From JBFMFE01 sp040752295 (GTDB lineage: Bacteria; UBP15; UBA6099; JBFMBQ01): 8,779 nucleotides of DNA. A model generated the notes under the pieces. It ran no database searches. It was not told the origin of the DNA and worked only from the letters and a program-made list of their open reading frames with translations. Of the stretch, positions 6,187-8,779 are shown one piece after another. Location: positions 1-8,779 of the forward strand of contig JBFMFE010000198.1 in NCBI GenBank assembly GCA_040752295.1. The letters run 5' to 3'. Numbering within the stretch: position 1 is the stretch's first letter; each line of letters opens with the position of its first letter. The position numbers and the translations under genes were made by a program.

Positions 6187-6464
6187 GGTTCGAGCGCGCG
6201 TACCAGACCCTCGCCCTCCAGGTCTTCGAGCAGTTCCACCACGTCAGCCCCGGCGGTCTGCGGCGCCGCGTCGTAACTGTCGCATATCATCTCGATTATC
6301 TCGCCGACGCTCCTTTTTCCGTCGAGCGCGCTCCACAGCTCCGTCCCCGTCTCGTTGAGGCTGTAATAAACCCCAGTGTCCATGTTCAGCAGAACCGACC
6401 CGCCGTCCATCTCCCTCACGATAACGTCGGCGCACCGCGTAAAAATGCGCTTTTTGTCAATCAT
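6183..6464 (-). CDS. PqqD-family RiPP recognition protein, 93 aa
   Basis: It is a stand-alone winged-helix leader-binding protein (RRE) that delivers a precursor to its modifying enzyme. The sequence follows the family pattern: SVLLNMDTGVYYSLNETG (23-40), then LWSALDG, EIIEMICDSYD, and ADVVELLEDLEGEGLV (73-88). Length matches PqqD (about 90 residues). It is the first gene of the leftward operon and overlaps the radical SAM gene by ATGA, which is the usual partner. It is not true pqqD, since no other pqq genes are nearby and the precursor lacks the PqqA Glu-Tyr pair. Its probable ligand is the leader segment around Y25-P28-L30-G34 of the 54-aa peptide. The Shine-Dalgarno is weak. Confidence 0.92.
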   Translation of the reverse strand: MIDKKRIFTRCADVIVREMDGGSVLLNMDTGVYYSLNETGTELWSALDGKRSVGEIIEMICDSYDAAPQTAGADVVELLEDLEGEGLVRALEP

Positions 6465-6623
6465 TCGCGTTTTTTTCGCTCTCTCACAGTTTATTATACC
6501 ACCCTCCAGCCCTTTTTAAAAGAACGCAGGACAATACGTTCCGCCGCCCGCCACTCGCCCCCGCGCGTCCTTTCCTTCCGCGACCCCCTGTGTTAAACTA
6601 TGAAAACGAAACGGTGAGAAAAA
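6465..6623. other. Divergent intergenic region
   Basis: This 159-nt region separates the leftward RiPP operon from rightward nadK. The pqqD-proximal half is AT-rich and carries the TATAAT box. The nadK-proximal half is C-rich and ends with a TAAACT sequence (6594-6599) that could act as a weak rightward -10. A five-codon frame (ATGAAAACGAAACGGTGA, 6600-6617) precedes the nadK GTG; it may be chance. Confidence 0.4.
6493..6498 (-). promoter_or_regulatory. Promoter -10 box of the RiPP operon
   Basis: The minus strand reads TATAAT about 29 nt upstream of the pqqD-like ATG, giving a predicted leader of roughly 20 nt. The -35 region about 17 nt further up is only TTTTAA-like, so either an activator is needed or the promoter is weak. 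No clear operator repeat is seen. Confidence 0.5.
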
Positions 6624-7442
6624 GTGAGAAAGATTAAAAACCTCGCCCTCAAGATCAACCGCCGGAAGGTCCCGGGGCGTAAAGCCGCGGATTTCAAACG
6701 CTGGCTCGAAGGGCAGGGCAGAAACGTCACCGTAATGGGCGACCGCGAGAACACGGCGCCTGCCGGCACGGACCTCGTCATCGTAATGGGAGGTGACGGC
6801 ACGCTTTTAGGCGGCGCGCGCGCCGCCGCCGCCGCCCGCGCGCCGGTCATCGGCATTGACTTCGGCGGACTCGGATTCCTCTCCGAAGTCAAGGAAAAAG
6901 ACGCGAAAACGACCCTCGAAAAGGTCTTCCGCGGCGGGTATTTCCTCGAAAAACGGATGATGATCGACTGCTCAATCCTCCGCGCCGGACCCCCGCTCCC
7001 CTCACACCTCGCCATAAACGACGTCGTGATCTCCAAAACCACGGGCAGGCTGCTGCGCCTCAAGGTCGCCATCAACGGCGAGTATTTCCACGAGTACCCC
7101 GGCGACGGTCTCATACTCTCCACCTCCACCGGCTCCACAGCCTACTCCCTCTCCGCGGGCGGTCCCATCGTCTCCCCCGCGCTCGACGTCATCATCATCA
7201 CGCCCATCTGCCCGCACACGCTCTTCGCCCGCTCCATCGTCACCGCCGGCGCCGACGTGGTCGAGGTGAACGTCCCACACTCACGCGGCGACGTCATCAT
7301 GACGCTCGACGGCCAGGTGGAAATCCGCCTCGAGGCGGGCGACATGCTGAAGGTGAAACGCTCCTCACGCTCCGCCATGCTCGTCAGAACGCGCGAACCC
7401 GACTTCTACTCGACCGTGAGGGACAAATTCAGGCTCACCTGA
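6624..7442 (+). CDS. nadK: NAD kinase, 272 aa
   Basis: It phosphorylates NAD to NADP with ATP or polyphosphate in the cytoplasm. Family motifs are all present: VMGGDGTLL with GGDGT at 56-60 and the catalytic Asp58, IGIDFGGLGFLSE (76-88), INDVVISK (131-138, where most homologues have NE), GDGLILSTSTGSTAYSLSAG (160-179) and ITPICPHTL (192-200). Length is normal for bacterial NadK. The GTG at 6624 is chosen because an in-frame ATG at 6600 is closed by TGA at 6615-6617, and the GTG yields the usual N-terminal IKNLALKIN strand. Ribosome binding signal is weak. It is followed after 92 nt by the steA-like gene in the same direction. In many Actinobacteria recN lies between them; here it is absent. 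Confidence 0.97.
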   Translation: MRKIKNLALKINRRKVPGRKAADFKRWLEGQGRNVTVMGDRENTAPAGTDLVIVMGGDGTLLGGARAAAAARAPVIGIDFGGLGFLSEVKEKDAKTTLEKVFRGGYFLEKRMMIDCSILRAGPPLPSHLAINDVVISKTTGRLLRLKVAINGEYFHEYPGDGLILSTSTGSTAYSLSAGGPIVSPALDVIIITPICPHTLFARSIVTAGADVVEVNVPHSRGDVIMTLDGQVEIRLEAGDMLKVKRSSRSAMLVRTREPDFYSTVRDKFRLT

Positions 7443-7534
7443 GAAACCGGCGCCGGAATTCAGCCCCGGAACCAGCGGCTCATACTCCCCGGGCGACCGC
7501 GCCACCGCCCGCCGCCGCAGACACGGAAACACGC

Positions 7535-8647
7535 ATGGACTCCATCAGGGGAACCGTCAGAACCGACAGGCGCACAAAGAGACTGGTCAAACGGCTCAAC
7601 CCCGGCGACATCGCCCTCATTGACCACGAAGACCTCGACGTCGTCGCCGCGGAAAACCTCATCGCCGCCGGCGCCGCCGCAGTCCTCAACTGCTGCGCGT
7701 CACACACGGGAAAATACGTCAACAGGGGACCTCACGCCCTCCTCGACGCGGGCATACCGCTCCTGGACAACCTTGGCGCGGAACTGATGAACCGCGTGCC
7801 GGAAGGCGCGACACTCGAACTGCGCGGCAACGCCGTCTACTCCAACGGCAGGCTCCTCGCTTCCGGACAACTCCAGACCCGCGAGACACTCGACGACCGC
7901 AACCGCGTCGCGAGGGAAAACCTCGAAAACCAGATCGAACAGTTCGCCGAAAACACGCTCCGCTACCTCAAAAAGGAAAAAAGCCTTCTACACGGCGACC
8001 TCAAGGCGAAACACATCCCTCTGGACTTCACAGGAAGACAGGTCCTCGTCGTCGTCCGCGGACCCGACTTCAGGAAAGACCTCGACAGCCTCCGCAGCTA
8101 CATCCGCGAACGCAGACCTGTCATCGTGGGGGTTGACGGCGGCGCGGACGCCCTCATCGCGGCGGGCTACAAGCCCGACGTCATACTCGGGGACATGGAC
8201 AGCGTGAGCGACGACGCCCTCAAGTGCGGCGCCACGCTGATCGTCCACGCCTACACCTCAGGCGACGCCCCGGGCGCGGAAAGACTGAAAAGGCTCGGCG
8301 TTCCCTGCCACGTCCTCTCATCCATCGGCACAAGCGAGGACCTCGCGCTCCTCCTCGCCCACGAACTGGGCGCGGACATCATCGTCCTCGTCGGGAGCCA
8401 CTTCAGCATGGACGAGTTCCTCTCCAAGGGACGCGGCGGCATGGCGAGCACCTTCCTGACGCGCCTTCGCGTCGGCGCCGTCATCGTGGACGCCAAAGGC
8501 GTCAGCAAACTCTACGAAGCCAGAGTCCGCCCCGTACTCCTCCTCTACCTCATAATCGCCGCCGCCGTCCCCATCTTCGCGGTCATCGCCGTCTCCCCAC
8601 TCGCCGGACAGTTCGTCAGACTCCTCAAACTCCTCCTCAACCTGTAA
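7535..8647 (+). CDS. steA: SteA-like protein (thiamin pyrophosphokinase fold), 370 aa
   Basis: The protein has the long N-terminal region of this family (LIDHEDLDVVAAENLIAAG, NCCASHTGKYVNRGP), followed by a thiamin-pyrophosphokinase-like domain with VDGGADAL (200-207), PDVILGDMDSV (214-224) and SEDLALLLAHELGAD (267-281). The signature GRGGMASTFLTRLRVGAVIVDA lies at 299-320 and a single membrane helix at about 333-355 anchors the C-terminus. In Corynebacterium, SteA is a cytokinetic-ring protein acting with SteB in cell separation; true thiamin pyrophosphokinase activity is doubtful because the family is longer and membrane-bound. In actinobacterial genomes steB usually follows. Here the sequence after the stop becomes AT-richer and resembles an insertion, so any downstream partner is not visible. 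The start ATG has a modest ribosome-binding site. Confidence 0.88.
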   Translation: MDSIRGTVRTDRRTKRLVKRLNPGDIALIDHEDLDVVAAENLIAAGAAAVLNCCASHTGKYVNRGPHALLDAGIPLLDNLGAELMNRVPEGATLELRGNAVYSNGRLLASGQLQTRETLDDRNRVARENLENQIEQFAENTLRYLKKEKSLLHGDLKAKHIPLDFTGRQVLVVVRGPDFRKDLDSLRSYIRERRPVIVGVDGGADALIAAGYKPDVILGDMDSVSDDALKCGATLIVHAYTSGDAPGAERLKRLGVPCHVLSSIGTSEDLALLLAHELGADIIVLVGSHFSMDEFLSKGRGGMASTFLTRLRVGAVIVDAKGVSKLYEARVRPVLLLYLIIAAAVPIFAVIAVSPLAGQFVRLLKLLLNL

Positions 8648-8779
8648 GGGGTCAGACAGACTATGTAAAGCTCCCGTGAAAAAATAATTTGTGCGAGCAT
8701 GAGATTCAACGCACCGTGAAACATCGGTTTGGGAAACGGCGCTGTCCGCATTGCAAATATTCAAAAAACAAATTATCAT
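8648..8779 (+). mobile_element. Possible insertion element, left end only
   Basis: Directly after the steA-like TAA the sequence becomes much more AT-rich and begins GGGGTCAGACAGACTATG, which could be a terminal repeat. An open frame that reads off the right edge follows and has a zinc-ribbon start, as in many transposases. The other end, target duplication and catalytic residues are outside the window, so the assignment is tentative. Confidence 0.35.
8689..8779 (+). CDS. Zinc-ribbon protein N-terminus, possible transposase (partial)
   Basis: The frame is open from 8680 to the window edge. A TTG at 8689 is the first plausible start and there is no clear Shine-Dalgarno; a GTG at 8716 is an alternative. 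The visible residues include QRTVKHRFGKRRCPHCKYSK, a basic stretch followed by a CPHC zinc knuckle. IS1595/IS1-type transposases begin in a comparable way with CPxC, but so do other zinc-ribbon proteins. Codon choice is unlike the GC-rich neighbours, consistent with transferred DNA. Confidence 0.35.
   Translation, partial: MCEHEIQRTVKHRFGKRRCPHCKYSKNKLS

Overview
The window is high-GC bacterial DNA with two lower-GC edges (about 1-350 and 8648-8779). A seven-gene leftward block occupies 351-6464 and a two-gene rightward block occupies 6624-8647, diverging from a shared intergenic region at 6465-6623. The rightward genes are housekeeping: NAD kinase (nadK) and a SteA-like protein with a thiamin-pyrophosphokinase fold and a C-terminal membrane helix. 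This pairing is best known from Actinobacteria and some Gram-positive-type lineages. I infer a member of such a lineage, possibly an uncultured one, but cannot name a phylum.

The interesting part is the leftward block. In transcription order it encodes a stand-alone PqqD-type peptide-binding protein (6183-6464), a radical SAM/SPASM enzyme (5128-6186), a 54-residue peptide (4971-5135), an HPr-kinase-like P-loop kinase (3842-4843), a lipoprotein with a TolB-like N-terminal domain and TPR repeats (2721-3845), a shortened family-3 solute-binding lipoprotein (2116-2724) and a membrane sensor histidine kinase (351-2138). Nearly all junctions overlap (ATGA, an 8-nt overlap, ATGA, GTGA, 23 nt), so this reads as one operon. 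A TATAAT box lies just upstream of the pqqD-like gene.

The 54-residue peptide carries the leader signature Y-x2-P-x-L-x3-G, known from lasso-type and related RiPP leaders that bind PqqD-like recognition domains. It ends in a short Cys-containing tail (GPSCFAGAADAVG). I therefore read the block as a RiPP system: the PqqD protein presents the leader and the radical SAM enzyme modifies the tail. The kinase either modifies the peptide or regulates the pathway. The lipoproteins and histidine kinase may handle, sense or respond to the product at the cell surface. No lasso cyclase, leader protease, transporter or response regulator is visible, so the combination looks like a non-lasso pathway using a lasso-like leader, fused to a signalling module.

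At the left edge a textbook sigma-70-type promoter (TTGACA, 17-nt spacer, TATAAT) overlaps a perfect 9-bp-arm palindrome and points at a gene whose Shine-Dalgarno and ATG lie at the very edge. At the right edge, base composition drops directly after the steA-like stop codon and an open frame with a CPHC zinc-ribbon motif begins, possibly the start of a transposase.
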